The notes below the pieces were generated by a model, which saw nothing but the letters and a program-made list of their open reading frames with translations, did not search any database and was not told the DNA's origin. Below are positions 8,627 to 16,493 of a DNA stretch of 64,000 nucleotides, piece by piece. This DNA comes from CBDFKF01 sp965248765 (GTDB lineage: Bacteria; Pseudomonadota; Alphaproteobacteria; VGEJ01). The stretch is from contig CBDFKF010000004.1 in NCBI GenBank assembly GCA_965248765.1, positions 868,001 to 932,000 on the forward strand. Direction: 5' to 3'. Made by a program: the position numbers and the translations under genes. Position 1 is the stretch's first letter; each line of letters starts with the position of its first letter.

Positions 8627-9391
8627 TCAGTCGGACAGCCCCTTGAGTAGCCGTGCGAATCGTATGGCACCGGGCCATCGCCACACTTCCCACAGCTCCG
8701 CGCTTCCATCGGTCGAGAAGAATAAGATCTCGGCTCGACCGACCAAGTTCTCGGCGGGCACCAGTCCGACACCGCCACGCACACGGCTGTCGAGCGAGTT
8801 GTCGCGGTTGTCGCCCATGGCGAAGTAATGGCCGGGGTCGACGGTGTAGACGCCGGTGTCGTCGTAGTGGCTGTCCGTGAGCAGATCCAGCGTCAGATAC
8901 GTTCGCCCGCTCGGCAGGGTTTCCTTGTACCGTGGAATCCTCTTCAGCCTGCCATGGCGGTCGCGATGCATGAAATCATCGACGCGCTCGCGTACCACCG
9001 GCTCGCCATTGATGAACAGCTGCCCTTTTGTCATTTGGATACGATCGCCGGGGAGTCCGACGATCCGTTTGATGTAGTCCGTGTTGTTGTCGCGCGGCAG
9101 CTTGAACACCGCAACGTCGCCCCGTTCCGGCTCGGTGGCGGCGACCCGACCGTTGAATAGCGGGAGGCTCAATGGCAGAGAGTGTCGGCTGTACCCATAG
9201 GCAAACTTGGACACGAACAAATAGTCTCCGACCAGGAGCGTGGGCAGCATTGATTCGGAAGGAATGTTGAAGGGCTCATAGGCGACCGTGCGAATTACCA
9301 GGGCGATTACGACCGCATAGACGACGGTTCGGATCGTCTCGCCGATGCCACCTTCTTTCTTCTTCTTGGTAGGGAAGGTTCTGTTAGCCAT
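8627..9391 (-). CDS. lepB: Signal peptidase I
   Basis: A 254-residue membrane-anchored protease that removes signal peptides from secreted proteins. It has a Lys-rich cytoplasmic start, one membrane segment (about 22-38) and the catalytic pair Ser47 in NIPSESMLPT and Lys108 in DYIKRIVGLPGDRI. The box GDNRDNSLDSR is also present near the C terminus. It lies 54 bases after acpS and ends one base before rnc, within the same operon. Confidence 0.97.
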   Translation of the reverse strand: MANRTFPTKKKKEGGIGETIRTVVYAVVIALVIRTVAYEPFNIPSESMLPTLLVGDYLFVSKFAYGYSRHSLPLSLPLFNGRVAATEPERGDVAVFKLPRDNNTDYIKRIVGLPGDRIQMTKGQLFINGEPVVRERVDDFMHRDRHGRLKRIPRYKETLPSGRTYLTLDLLTDSHYDDTGVYTVDPGHYFAMGDNRDNSLDSRVRGGVGLVPAENLVGRAEILFFSTDGSAELWEVWRWPGAIRFARLLKGLSD

Positions 9392-9445
9392 AAGGGAACC
9401 GCATCCGGCCTCTCCTGCTGAGGTCGACGGCCGCCAAGAGTACTG

Positions 9446-9850
9446 TCAATTTCCGTCGGGAAGCGCTGAGATCAACACGATCGCCTGTGCAATCGGATGG
9501 TCGTCCGTGAGCGTGACGTCGATCTGGGCCACCATGCCCTCCGGTGTGAGCTCTTCAAGACGCGTTCGCGCACCTCCGGTCAGCACCATCGTCGGCCTGC
9601 CGGATTGCAGGTTCGTGACCCCCATGTCGCGCCAGAAGACGCCACGGCGAAATCCTGTTCCGAGCGCTTTCGAGCAGGCCTCCTTGGCGGCAAAGCGTTT
9701 CGCATATGTTGCCGCGCGATTGGCTCTACGCTCGGCGCGATTGCGTTCGTCGGTGGTGTAGATACGATCGAGAAAGCGATTCCCGAATCGGGTAATGGTC
9801 CGTTCGATCCGCCGGATATCGATGATGTCGTTGCCGAGCCCGATGATCAT
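9446..9850 (-). CDS. acpS: Holo-[acyl-carrier-protein] synthase
   Basis: A 134-residue phosphopantetheinyl transferase that activates acyl carrier protein for fatty acid synthesis. Magnesium ligands are Asp8 in MIIGLGNDIIDI and Glu57 in RFAAKEACSKALGTG. The ATG at 9850 has an AAGGCGG ribosome site and gives the usual N terminus. A TTG five codons upstream would overlap pdxJ. It follows pdxJ by 11 bases, the classical pdxJ-acpS pairing. Confidence 0.95.
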   Translation of the reverse strand: MIIGLGNDIIDIRRIERTITRFGNRFLDRIYTTDERNRAERRANRAATYAKRFAAKEACSKALGTGFRRGVFWRDMGVTNLQSGRPTMVLTGGARTRLEELTPEGMVAQIDVTLTDDHPIAQAIVLISALPDGN

Positions 9851-9861
9851 CGCTGCCGCCT

Positions 9862-10614
9862 TCAAGCGCTCGCCGCACCCGCCGCATGGGCGCGCGCCTT
9901 GTCCATGAGAGCGCGCATTCGCGTGATGCTGCTTTCCAAACCACTGAAGATCGCTTCGCCCATCAGGAAATGTCCGATGTTGAGTTCAACAATGGTGGGG
10001 ATGGCCGCCACCGGTCCGACCGTCTCAAACGAAAGACCGTGGCCTGCATGGCATTCAAGGTCGTGTTGCTCCGCGCAGGCCGCAGCCGTCACCAGCCGCT
10101 GGTATTCCCGGTCGCGATCGGCACTCGCCGCATCGCAGAAAGTCCCGGTATGGATCTCAACGACCGGCGCTTCGATCTCGCTCGCCGCACCGAGTTGATC
10201 GGCGTCGGGATCAACGAATAGCGAGACCCGGCAACCGGCGGCCGTCAGTTCGTGCACGTAAGGAACGAGGTGCTCTCGCCCAGCGACGACATCGAGCCCG
10301 CCCTCCGTAGTCAACTCCTGGCGTTTTTCGGGCACCAGGCAGACGGCATGCGGTCGGTGCCGAAGTGCGATGTCCAACATCTCGCGGGTTGCCGCCATTT
10401 CGAGGTTAAGCGGCAGGTCGATCTCGTCACTCAGCCGACGGATATCCTCATCCGAGATATGGCGGCGATCCTCCCGAAGATGAGCCGTTATGCCGTCGGC
10501 CCCCGCTTGTGCCGCCAATCGCGCGGCCCGTACGGGATCCGGAAGCTGGCCACCGCGCGCGTTCCGAATGGTCGCAACATGATCGATATTGACGCCGAGT
10601 CTCAACCTCCGCAT
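9862..10614 (-). CDS. pdxJ: Pyridoxine 5'-phosphate synthase
   Basis: A 250-residue TIM-barrel enzyme that condenses 1-deoxyxylulose 5-phosphate with 3-amino-2-oxopropyl phosphate to form pyridoxine 5'-phosphate, the last ring-forming step of the DXP-dependent vitamin B6 pathway. Motifs include LGVNIDHVATIRNARGG (6-22), ITAHLREDRRHI and the C-terminal GHGLSFETV and ELNIGHFLMGEAIF. The ATG at 10614 fits the family length; an upstream frame extension of 22 codons has no match. It appears to be the first gene of the pdxJ-to-parC operon. Confidence 0.95.
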   Translation of the reverse strand: MRRLRLGVNIDHVATIRNARGGQLPDPVRAARLAAQAGADGITAHLREDRRHISDEDIRRLSDEIDLPLNLEMAATREMLDIALRHRPHAVCLVPEKRQELTTEGGLDVVAGREHLVPYVHELTAAGCRVSLFVDPDADQLGAASEIEAPVVEIHTGTFCDAASADRDREYQRLVTAAACAEQHDLECHAGHGLSFETVGPVAAIPTIVELNIGHFLMGEAIFSGLESSITRMRALMDKARAHAAGAASA

Positions 10615-10751
10615 GAGCCTCGCTCCTCGAAGAGAATGCCGTCGGCAACGCGCCGATCGGCGGCCGTCACTGTAGCGCAAACCTCCTCGGCGCGGGAAGC
10701 AACTCCGGGTGGGGAGCTAAGAGTGGTCGTCGCGGCTGCCAGACATGATCA

Positions 10752-10769
10752 GGGGGTGCCTCCGCCCCC
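10752..10769. other. Short GC hairpin downstream of rsh
   Basis: GGGGG (10752-10756) and CCCCC (10765-10769) can pair around an 8-base loop, 44 bases after the rsh stop. No T-run follows on either strand, so it is at best a weak or Rho-assisted terminator between rsh and pdxJ. Confidence 0.25.
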
Positions 10770-10812
10770 GTCCACATGCCTCAACGCCCTTACCTCAGAT
10801 GCCGCCGACCCC

Positions 10813-13068
10813 TCAACCGCGCACCCGCTCGACCGAAGCAATTGCTGGTTCAGCGCGTAGCCCAGCGATGATCTCCGTGAGGTGTTTGAGATCGCGCACC
10901 TCTATATCGACGAGGAACTCGAAGAAATCGACCGACCGACTCGAGATCTTCAGGTTGCTGATGTTGCCCAGGTTCTTCGCGATCACCGTGGTGAGGGTGC
11001 TGAGCGTGCCAGGCTTGTTGTCGACAACCGCGCGAATGCGGCCGACGTGGCTGGTGGCGGCGCTGGGGTCCACGTCCCATGCCACATCGATCCATCGTTC
11101 CGGCGAATCGGAGACTGTCTCGAGGGTATCGCAATCAATGGTGTGTACAGTGACACCCTTCCCCGAGGTCTGGATACCCACGATACGGTCGCCGGGGAGG
11201 GGATGACAACAATCCGCAAAGTGCACCGCCATCCCCGGGATCATGCCGCGGATGGGGATAGGTGCATTGGCCGAACGGTTGCGACGCGTGCGTGACCGGA
11301 CGAAGTTGAGAACCCGCGTGGCGCGCGCAAACGTAGTCTCGCCTGGAAACACTGCGGCCATGACGTCGCGTCCGGTCACACCGCCCTCGCCGACCGCTTC
11401 ATACAGCTCGTTCAAAGTCTTGAAATGCAGCTTCCCGAGTACGCCATTGAGCGCCTCCTCCGAGAAGCTGCGAGCGCCCTCGCGAAAAGCCTTCTCCACG
11501 ATCGACCGCCCGAGCTCGTTGTATTGCGAGCTCCGCTGATTCCGGACGAAGCGGCGGATTGCTGAGCGCGCTTTGCCGGTAACGACGAGGTTCTCCCATG
11601 TCGGTGACGGCGTCTGCGCGTCCGAGCGGATGATCTCGACTTGGTCGCCGGTACGTAGCTGCGTGCGAAAAGGCGCCAGCCGACCGTTGACTTTGGCGCC
11701 AACGCAGGTATCGCCGACCCGCGTGTGGACGGCGTAGGCGAAATCGATCGGCGTCGCTCCCGTCGGTAGGACGATAAGTTGCCCCTTCGGGGTGAAGCAA
11801 AAAACCTGATCCTGGAACATCTCGAGCTTGGTGTGCTCGAGGAACTCCTCGGGATTCGACGCATCTTCGAGAATCTCTAAAAGCTCGCGGATCCACCGAT
11901 ACTCGCTGCCGTCTGTGACCGCGCCCTGTTTATAGGTCCAATGCGCGGCCACACCGAGTTCCGCCACCTCACGCATTTCCTCAGTGCAGATTTGCACCTC
12001 AATACGCTGCTGTTCCGGGCCGATGACTGTCGTGTGGAGGGCCCGATAACGGTTCGGCTTCGGCAACGAGACGAAGTCTTTGAACCGGCCCGGGATCATC
12101 GGGTAAGCACCGTGCACGGCGCCCAGCGCCAGATAGCATTCGGGCATCGTATCGACGACGATGCGGAACGCCATGATGTCAGAGAGCTGCTCGAACGAGA
12201 TGTTCTTGCGCTCCATCTTGCGCCAGATCGAATAGGAGCGCTTCTCTCTTCCCGTTACCCGTGCTTCGATGCCCGCCTCGCGAAGCGTGCGCTCAACGCG
12301 CGTCGCGATTCGGTCGACCAGATCGTCGCCACGCTCACGAAGGAAGGCTAGGCGTCGGATCACCGAGGCGCGCGCGTCCGGATTGAGCTCCCGGAACGCA
12401 AGGTCCTCCAGCTCCTCTTTCATGCCCTGCATGCCGATGCGCTCAGCAAGGGGCGCGTAGATATCCATGGTCTCGCGCGCGACCCGCCGCCGCTTGGCTG
12501 GATCGCGCACATGTCGGAGCGTCCGCATGTTGTGAAGGCGATCCGCGAGCTTCACCAAGAGAACCCGGATGTCATTCGACATTGCCAGGAGCAGCTTGCG
12601 GAAGTTCTCTGCCTCCCGCGTTTGTTCGGAGGGCAGCTCGAGTTTGGAGAGCTTTGTTACGCCGTCGACCAGACGCGCGATCTTGGCGCCGAACGCATCC
12701 TCGAGTTCGCCGATTGTGGCCAGCGTGTCCTCGACGGTATCGTGCAGCAGCGCGGTGACGACCGTCGCGCTATCCAGTTTCATCTCGATGACGATGCGGG
12801 CGACTTCGAGCGGATGGGAAAAGTATGATTCGCCGGATTCGCGAACCTGCGAGGAATGCGCCCGCTCTGAGAAACCATAGGCGCGCCGGATCAGATCGGT
12901 GTCGACCCCGGCCTCATAGGCCTGAATGGCTTCTATGAGCGCTGACTGCCTCGCGTCAACGGGCGCAGACGCCGCTTCAGCCGATAGAGGAATATCCGCC
13001 GATGCGCCTCCCCATCTCGCGGGGCCGGACGCAGACGAGAGATTAGTCGTCTTGGCCGCTGTCGCCAT
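10813..13068 (-). CDS. rsh: Bifunctional (p)ppGpp synthetase/hydrolase, Rsh/SpoT family
   Basis: A 751-residue stringent-response enzyme. The HD hydrolase domain shows SHPLEVARIV and ALLHDTVEDT (His109-Asp110). The synthetase domain shows SYSIWRKMERK, LSDIMAFRI and GRFKDFVSLPKPN; the RFKD (RxKD) sequence marks bifunctional enzymes rather than RelA. A TGS domain (FCFTPKGQLIVLPTGATPIDFA) and a C-terminal ACT domain follow. The common NGYxSLHT motif reads NRYRALHT, a variation at a position that is also non-Gly in other alphaproteobacterial Rsh proteins. The ATG at 13068 overlaps the end of rpoZ by 26 bases. The frame continues upstream inside rpoZ but has no family match there. Confidence 0.95.
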   Translation of the reverse strand: MATAAKTTNLSSASGPARWGGASADIPLSAEAASAPVDARQSALIEAIQAYEAGVDTDLIRRAYGFSERAHSSQVRESGESYFSHPLEVARIVIEMKLDSATVVTALLHDTVEDTLATIGELEDAFGAKIARLVDGVTKLSKLELPSEQTREAENFRKLLLAMSNDIRVLLVKLADRLHNMRTLRHVRDPAKRRRVARETMDIYAPLAERIGMQGMKEELEDLAFRELNPDARASVIRRLAFLRERGDDLVDRIATRVERTLREAGIEARVTGREKRSYSIWRKMERKNISFEQLSDIMAFRIVVDTMPECYLALGAVHGAYPMIPGRFKDFVSLPKPNRYRALHTTVIGPEQQRIEVQICTEEMREVAELGVAAHWTYKQGAVTDGSEYRWIRELLEILEDASNPEEFLEHTKLEMFQDQVFCFTPKGQLIVLPTGATPIDFAYAVHTRVGDTCVGAKVNGRLAPFRTQLRTGDQVEIIRSDAQTPSPTWENLVVTGKARSAIRRFVRNQRSSQYNELGRSIVEKAFREGARSFSEEALNGVLGKLHFKTLNELYEAVGEGGVTGRDVMAAVFPGETTFARATRVLNFVRSRTRRNRSANAPIPIRGMIPGMAVHFADCCHPLPGDRIVGIQTSGKGVTVHTIDCDTLETVSDSPERWIDVAWDVDPSAATSHVGRIRAVVDNKPGTLSTLTTVIAKNLGNISNLKISSRSVDFFEFLVDIEVRDLKHLTEIIAGLRAEPAIASVERVRG

Positions 13069-13492
13069 CGCCAGCGGGCTTCGCTGCCCCATCGACGTGC
13101 TCGCCCGGTTCGACCGCGAGACCGACGGACTCCGTCTCTTCGGCATCAATATCGTCGGGCTCATCGCCACTGCTGCGGACCGCATCCGCGTCCGCGCGAG
13201 CGGTTTCGCTCCACTGCTCGTTCGCCATGAGCAGGGCCATCTCGTCCTCTTCGGGCTCGTCCTGCTCAACGTGCCTTTGCAGCCCGCGCAGCAGAGCCTC
13301 TCGCAGCTCTTCTTTTTCTATCGTCGGCTCCGCGATTTCACGCAGAGCGATTACTGTGTTCTTGTCGTTGTCACGTTCTAGGGTCAGAGGCTCGCCCGAT
13401 GCTATGGCGCGCGCCCGATGCGCCGCCAGCAATACGAGGTCGAATCGGTTGGGGATCTCGAGAATGCAGTCTTCGACGGTGATGCGAGCCAT
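13043..13492 (-). CDS. rpoZ: DNA-directed RNA polymerase omega subunit with long acidic tail
   Basis: A 149-residue omega subunit that helps assemble RNA polymerase by holding the beta' C terminus. The conserved part MARITVEDC...NRFDLVLLAAHRAR fills residues 1-60. After about residue 75 comes a long acidic, low-complexity tail rich in Asp, Glu and Gly, ending GDGDSGQDD. Most omegas are 70-130 residues, so this tail is unusually long. It precedes rsh, as is usual, with a short overlap. The insertion sequence lies about 80 bases upstream of the ATG. Confidence 0.93.
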   Translation of the reverse strand: MARITVEDCILEIPNRFDLVLLAAHRARAIASGEPLTLERDNDKNTVIALREIAEPTIEKEELREALLRGLQRHVEQDEPEEDEMALLMANEQWSETARADADAVRSSGDEPDDIDAEETESVGLAVEPGEHVDGAAKPAGDGDSGQDD

Positions 13493-13527
13493 CTGTTGAT
13501 GCTCCTACTACAGGCGGCCGTATCCAC

Positions 13528-13556
13528 AAGATATGCGGCAGTACGCCCATGCGCAA
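13528..13556 (-). promoter_or_regulatory. Candidate sigma-70-type promoter for rpoZ-rsh
   Basis: On the minus strand, TTGCGC (13556-13551) and TATCTT (13533-13528) are separated by 17 bases, ending 35 bases before the rpoZ start codon. The left end of the insertion sequence lies only 16 bases beyond the -35 box, so any sites further upstream have been displaced. This is a pattern match only. Confidence 0.35.
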
Positions 13557-13557
13557 G

Positions 13558-13571
13558 GCCACCAGGCGGTC
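13558..13571. repeat. Left copy of IS1202/ISNCY target-site duplication
   Basis: GCCACCAGGCGGTC occurs here and again exactly at 14947-14960. The two copies bracket the transposase element, as expected for a target duplication made on insertion. Duplications of this size are known in the IS1202/ISNCY group. Confidence 0.8.
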
Positions 13572-13656
13572 AGTGTCACTAACACACGATATGTCCGGTT
13601 TATGTACCAGACGATCTGTCCGGATTTAGAAGCTCTCCAGGCTATGGAGGGTTTGG

Positions 13657-14832
13657 ATGCGCCGGACAGAGCAGTTGCAGGGACTGAGATTGATGAAGTT
13701 CGAGGAGGTTTACGGCCGCACCCATCGGGGTTGCTTGAGCCAAGCCGAGGCGGCGGAGGTTCTCGGCGTTTCAGAGCGCACCTTCCGGCGCTGGCGCGAC
13801 CGCTATGAGGCGGACGGCGCGGAAGGGCTCTACGATCGCCGTCTGGGCCGGGTCTCGGCGCGGCGCGCGGCGGTCGACGAGGTGACGGCGCTGTTGGCGC
13901 TGTTCGACACCCGCTACTGGGACTTCACCGCCAAGCACTTCCACGAGAAGCTGGTCGCGGACTATGCCTTCAAGCGCAGCTACAACTGGGTGCGGCTGAG
14001 CTTGCAGGCCCATGGGCGAAGACGGGCGGCGCCCAGGCGCGGGGCGCACCGGCGCAAGCGGCCGCGCCGCGCGCTGCCCGGCATGATGCTGCATCAAGAC
14101 GGCTCAAGCCACGCGTGGGTCCCCGATCAGTGGTGGGACCTGATCGTCACCATGGACGACGCCACCAGTGAGATCTACTCGGCCTTCTTCGTCGCCGAAG
14201 AGGGCACGATGTCGAGCTTTCAGGGGGTGTCCGAGGCGATCCGGGCCAAGGGGCTGTTCTGCTCGCTCTATGCCGACCGCGCCGGCCACTACTGGCACAC
14301 CCCTGAGGCCGGCGGCACGGTCGACAAGGACAATCCGACCCAGTTCGGCCGCGCCCTGGCCCAGCTCGGCATCGAGCTGATCCCGGCCTACTCGCCCGAG
14401 GCAAGGGGGCGCTCGGAACGCATGTTCGCCACCCTGCAGAAGCGCCTGCCCCAGGAGCTCAGGCTCGCCGGCATCACCGACATGGCCCAGGCCAACCGCT
14501 TCCTCAAGGAGCTCTACCTGCCAGGCCACAACGCCCGCTTCGCGGTGCCGCCGGAAGCCGAGGGCACCGCCTTCGTGCCCTTCGCCGGTACCCTCGACGA
14601 CATCCTCTGCGTGCAGCAGGAGCGCACCGTCTCCAACGACAACACCGTGCGCTACAAACGCCTGGTGCTGGCGATCCCGCCCGACCGCCATCGCCGCCAC
14701 TACGTCAAGGCAAGGGTCCGGGTCCACGAATACCCCGACCGCACCCTCGCCGTCTTCCATGGGCCGCGCTGCCTGGCCCGATACCAGGCCGACGGATCGC
14801 CCATCAACACAAGCCACAGACAGGCCGCGTGA
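13657..14832 (+). CDS. IS1202/ISNCY-family DDE transposase
   Basis: A 391-residue transposase. The N terminus has a helix-turn-helix (LSQAEAAEVLGVSERTFRRW, about 28-47), followed by a basic linker. The rve/DDE core starts at MLHQDGSSHAWVPDQWWDL, with the second acid near LYADRAGHYW and the Glu in YSPEARGRSERMFATLQ. This layout is typical of the ISNCY/IS1202 group. The reading frame is intact. Start chosen at 13657, which opens MRRTEQLQGLRL; it may be a few codons further down (MKFEEVYG). No second frame is present inside the element. Confidence 0.88.
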   Translation: MRRTEQLQGLRLMKFEEVYGRTHRGCLSQAEAAEVLGVSERTFRRWRDRYEADGAEGLYDRRLGRVSARRAAVDEVTALLALFDTRYWDFTAKHFHEKLVADYAFKRSYNWVRLSLQAHGRRRAAPRRGAHRRKRPRRALPGMMLHQDGSSHAWVPDQWWDLIVTMDDATSEIYSAFFVAEEGTMSSFQGVSEAIRAKGLFCSLYADRAGHYWHTPEAGGTVDKDNPTQFGRALAQLGIELIPAYSPEARGRSERMFATLQKRLPQELRLAGITDMAQANRFLKELYLPGHNARFAVPPEAEGTAFVPFAGTLDDILCVQQERTVSNDNTVRYKRLVLAIPPDRHRRHYVKARVRVHEYPDRTLAVFHGPRCLARYQADGSPINTSHRQAA

Positions 14833-14849
14833 TCCGCTTCGACGCGACC

Positions 14850-14902
14850 GGCCAGTGGATAAGGGGACGGCCGCTCCGCGCCCGACCCCTTATCCACTGG
14901 CC
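14850..14902. repeat. 17-bp perfect inverted repeat inside the IS right end
   Basis: Arms 14850-14866 (GGCCAGTGGATAAGGGG) and 14886-14902 are exact inverted copies around a 19-base loop. The hairpin lies between the transposase stop and the right end of the element. The arm contains TTATCCACT (14890-14898), one mismatch from the DnaA box TTATCCACA. There is no T-run, so it is not a typical intrinsic terminator. Confidence 0.75.
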
Positions 14903-14928
14903 CAACAACCACAACTGAAGCGGTCAAT

Positions 14929-15483
14929 TCAGTTTGTTCTCGACACGCCACCAGGCGGTCCGGTCTCGCATCGGAGCCCGTCGAACGACAACATCGGCAG
15001 CGCGATCTGCTTTGCCGGAAGTGTGGCAAGGAGGTCGTCTACGGTACGCCCGGATTCGGGATGGCGCCACCGTGGTGCTACCTCGCGCAGGGGATGCAGC
15101 ACAAAAGCGCGCGCCGCGAGCCGTGGGTGTGGCAGGGCGGGTCCACCATCGCCGGAAGCGCGGATTCTATCGTCGTAGGTGAGGAGATCGAGGTCGAGAG
15201 TGCGCGGCCCACCCGGGATTCCGCGCGTTCGGCCAAAGCGGTGTTCGATGTCGTGCATGCACGCAAGGAGTTCCGAGGGCGAATGCTTGCTGCACACCGC
15301 GATGACGCCGTTGACGAACCAGGGTTGTTCCGACGGCGGGACTGGCGCGCTCCTGTACCAACGCGATCGGCGAGTGAGCGACACGCCAACCCTCCCTAGC
15401 TCGACAAGCGCCGCCTCCAGCGTTCCGCGCGGGCAGCGAAACGGCCGAAATGGCTGGTTGGCGCCCACACCGATTAGGATCAC
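14929..15483 (-). CDS. folK: 2-amino-4-hydroxy-6-hydroxymethyldihydropteridine pyrophosphokinase (HPPK), 3' end altered by IS
   Basis: A folate-pathway kinase that transfers pyrophosphate from ATP to 6-hydroxymethyl-dihydropterin. It starts MILIGVGANQPF from the GTG at 15483; a GTG seven codons earlier is possible. Motifs include LTRRSRWYRSAPV, RTLDLDLLTYDD and LPHPRLAARAFVLHPLREVAP, so the catalytic core is complete. The C-terminal tail continues to ETGPPGG, and the last five codons plus the TGA stop come from the right end of the inserted IS. The original tail is therefore lost or changed. Function is probably kept because the change lies beyond the HPPK fold. Confidence 0.92.
   Translation of the reverse strand: MILIGVGANQPFRPFRCPRGTLEAALVELGRVGVSLTRRSRWYRSAPVPPSEQPWFVNGVIAVCSKHSPSELLACMHDIEHRFGRTRGIPGGPRTLDLDLLTYDDRIRASGDGGPALPHPRLAARAFVLHPLREVAPRWRHPESGRTVDDLLATLPAKQIALPMLSFDGLRCETGPPGGVSRTN
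14947..14960. repeat. Right copy of IS1202/ISNCY target-site duplication
   Basis: An exact copy of the 14-mer at 13558-13571. It lies inside the 3' coding region of folK (minus strand). Confidence 0.8.
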
Positions 15484-15737
15484 CCGCGTCCCCCCGCCAT
15501 GCACTTGTTCCGACCGTCGATCGGCGTTATGAACTTCCGTCCCCGGATCGCGTTGCCTCGTATGGACGGCTCGAACTTGGTAGCCGCTTCTCTGGCGATG
15601 GCGACTTCCGCAGCGTGATTGAGACGGTTGAGCACAGAGTTTGTCTGCACGGGTAAAACCACGCTGCCGATGATACCCAACGAGCTACGGCCGCGGGCGG
15701 ACCAGTTCGTCGATCTCCGAGAAGCGCGCGAGGACAT
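15480..15737 (-). CDS. Doubtful small ORF preceding folK
   Basis: The space between folK and the UDG gene (15484-15818) holds no gene I recognise. One minus-strand frame is open through it and ends in a TGA that overlaps the folK GTG (GTGA), the layout of coupled genes. It would encode up to 85 residues from an ATG at 15737, ending in DGRNKCMAGGRG. About 70 % of its third codon positions are G or C, similar to neighbouring genes. The ATG has no ribosome site and I know no homologue, so it may be the remnant of a gene or chance. Confidence 0.2.
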   Translation of the reverse strand: MSSRASRRSTNWSARGRSSLGIIGSVVLPVQTNSVLNRLNHAAEVAIAREAATKFEPSIRGNAIRGRKFITPIDGRNKCMAGGRG

Positions 15738-15818
15738 CGGGAGGGAGCCGCCCGCGCGGCCGCCGAAAATTGGGGCCCCTGATGCATCGACCCCGGGGCG
15801 ATCGCAGACGCACCGCGC

Positions 15819-16493
15819 ATGAACGCCCGCTCGATCGAGCCTCCGACCGACTGTGAATTGTGCCCGAGGCTCGTGGACTTTCGCCGCGCGAATGAGATCT
15901 CCGATCCGGCGTGGCATAACGCGCCGGTGCGCGCATTCGGCGACCTCAATGCCTCGCTTCTAATCGTCGGCCTGGCGCCCGGACGGGCCGGTGCCAATCG
16001 GACTGGCCGCCCATTTACCGGCGATTTCGCTGGCGATCTCCTCTATTCGACCCTTGTGGCACACGGCTTCGCCCGCGGCGTCTACGGCCGCACAGCGGAT
16101 GACGGACTCGAGCTGGTTGACTGCCGGATCAGCAACGCGGTTCGTTGCGTCCCACCAAAGAACCGCCCGACGACCAAAGAGCTAAAGACATGCCGCGCAT
16201 TTCTCAAGCGCGAGATCGCAGCCCTGGGACGGCTTCGAGCGATTCTGGCCCTCGGAACGATGGCCCACCTCAGCACCGTGACCGCGCTCGGCGAGAAGCC
16301 GGCCAAGTACCGGTTCGCCCACGGCGCCGTGCATAAACTCCCGTCCAGAGTTGTCCTTTACGACAGCTACCATTGCTCCCGCTTGAACACCAACACCGGC
16401 CGTCTGACATCTGAAATGTTTGCGGCCGTCGTCGCCCCGCTGCGCGAGCTCCTCGACGCCAATGGGTCGCCCGTCAGCGGCCCTCGCGTATGA
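15819..16493 (+). CDS. Family-5 uracil-DNA glycosylase (UdgB-like)
   Basis: A 224-residue DNA glycosylase with an Fe-S cluster. Cys12 and Cys15 (CELC) with Cys109 and Cys124 are placed like the four cluster ligands of family 4/5 enzymes. The active-site block GLAPGRAGANRTGRPFTGD (51-69) has the family-5 A-P-G-R-A-G-x-N-R-T-G-R-P-F-T-G pattern, in which the usual catalytic Asp is absent. The enzyme would excise uracil, hypoxanthine and related bases. It converges with smpB and overlaps its 3' end by 20 bases. Confidence 0.9.
   Translation: MNARSIEPPTDCELCPRLVDFRRANEISDPAWHNAPVRAFGDLNASLLIVGLAPGRAGANRTGRPFTGDFAGDLLYSTLVAHGFARGVYGRTADDGLELVDCRISNAVRCVPPKNRPTTKELKTCRAFLKREIAALGRLRAILALGTMAHLSTVTALGEKPAKYRFAHGAVHKLPSRVVLYDSYHCSRLNTNTGRLTSEMFAAVVAPLRELLDANGSPVSGPRV

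Larger units (their letters stand above)
13573..14946 (+). mobile_element. Complete IS1202/ISNCY-type insertion sequence
   Basis: A 1,374-bp element. Its ends are imperfect inverted repeats: left GTGTCACTAACACACGATAT, right (read inward) GTGTCGAGAACAAACTGAAT, with further matches for about 10 bases (TG-CCG-TT). It is flanked by 14-bp direct repeats; one extra A (13572) lies between the left repeat and the GTGTC end. It carries one intact transposase gene and, near its right end, a 17-bp inverted repeat. The insertion lies between rpoZ and folK. Family assignment rests on the transposase and the long target duplication. The intact gene and exact flanking repeat suggest a recent insertion. Confidence 0.85.

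Noticed and set aside
14850..14902. Intrinsic terminator for the IS1202/ISNCY transposase
   Set aside because: The stem is strong, but the loop is 19 bases and no U-tract follows; it is listed as an inverted repeat instead.
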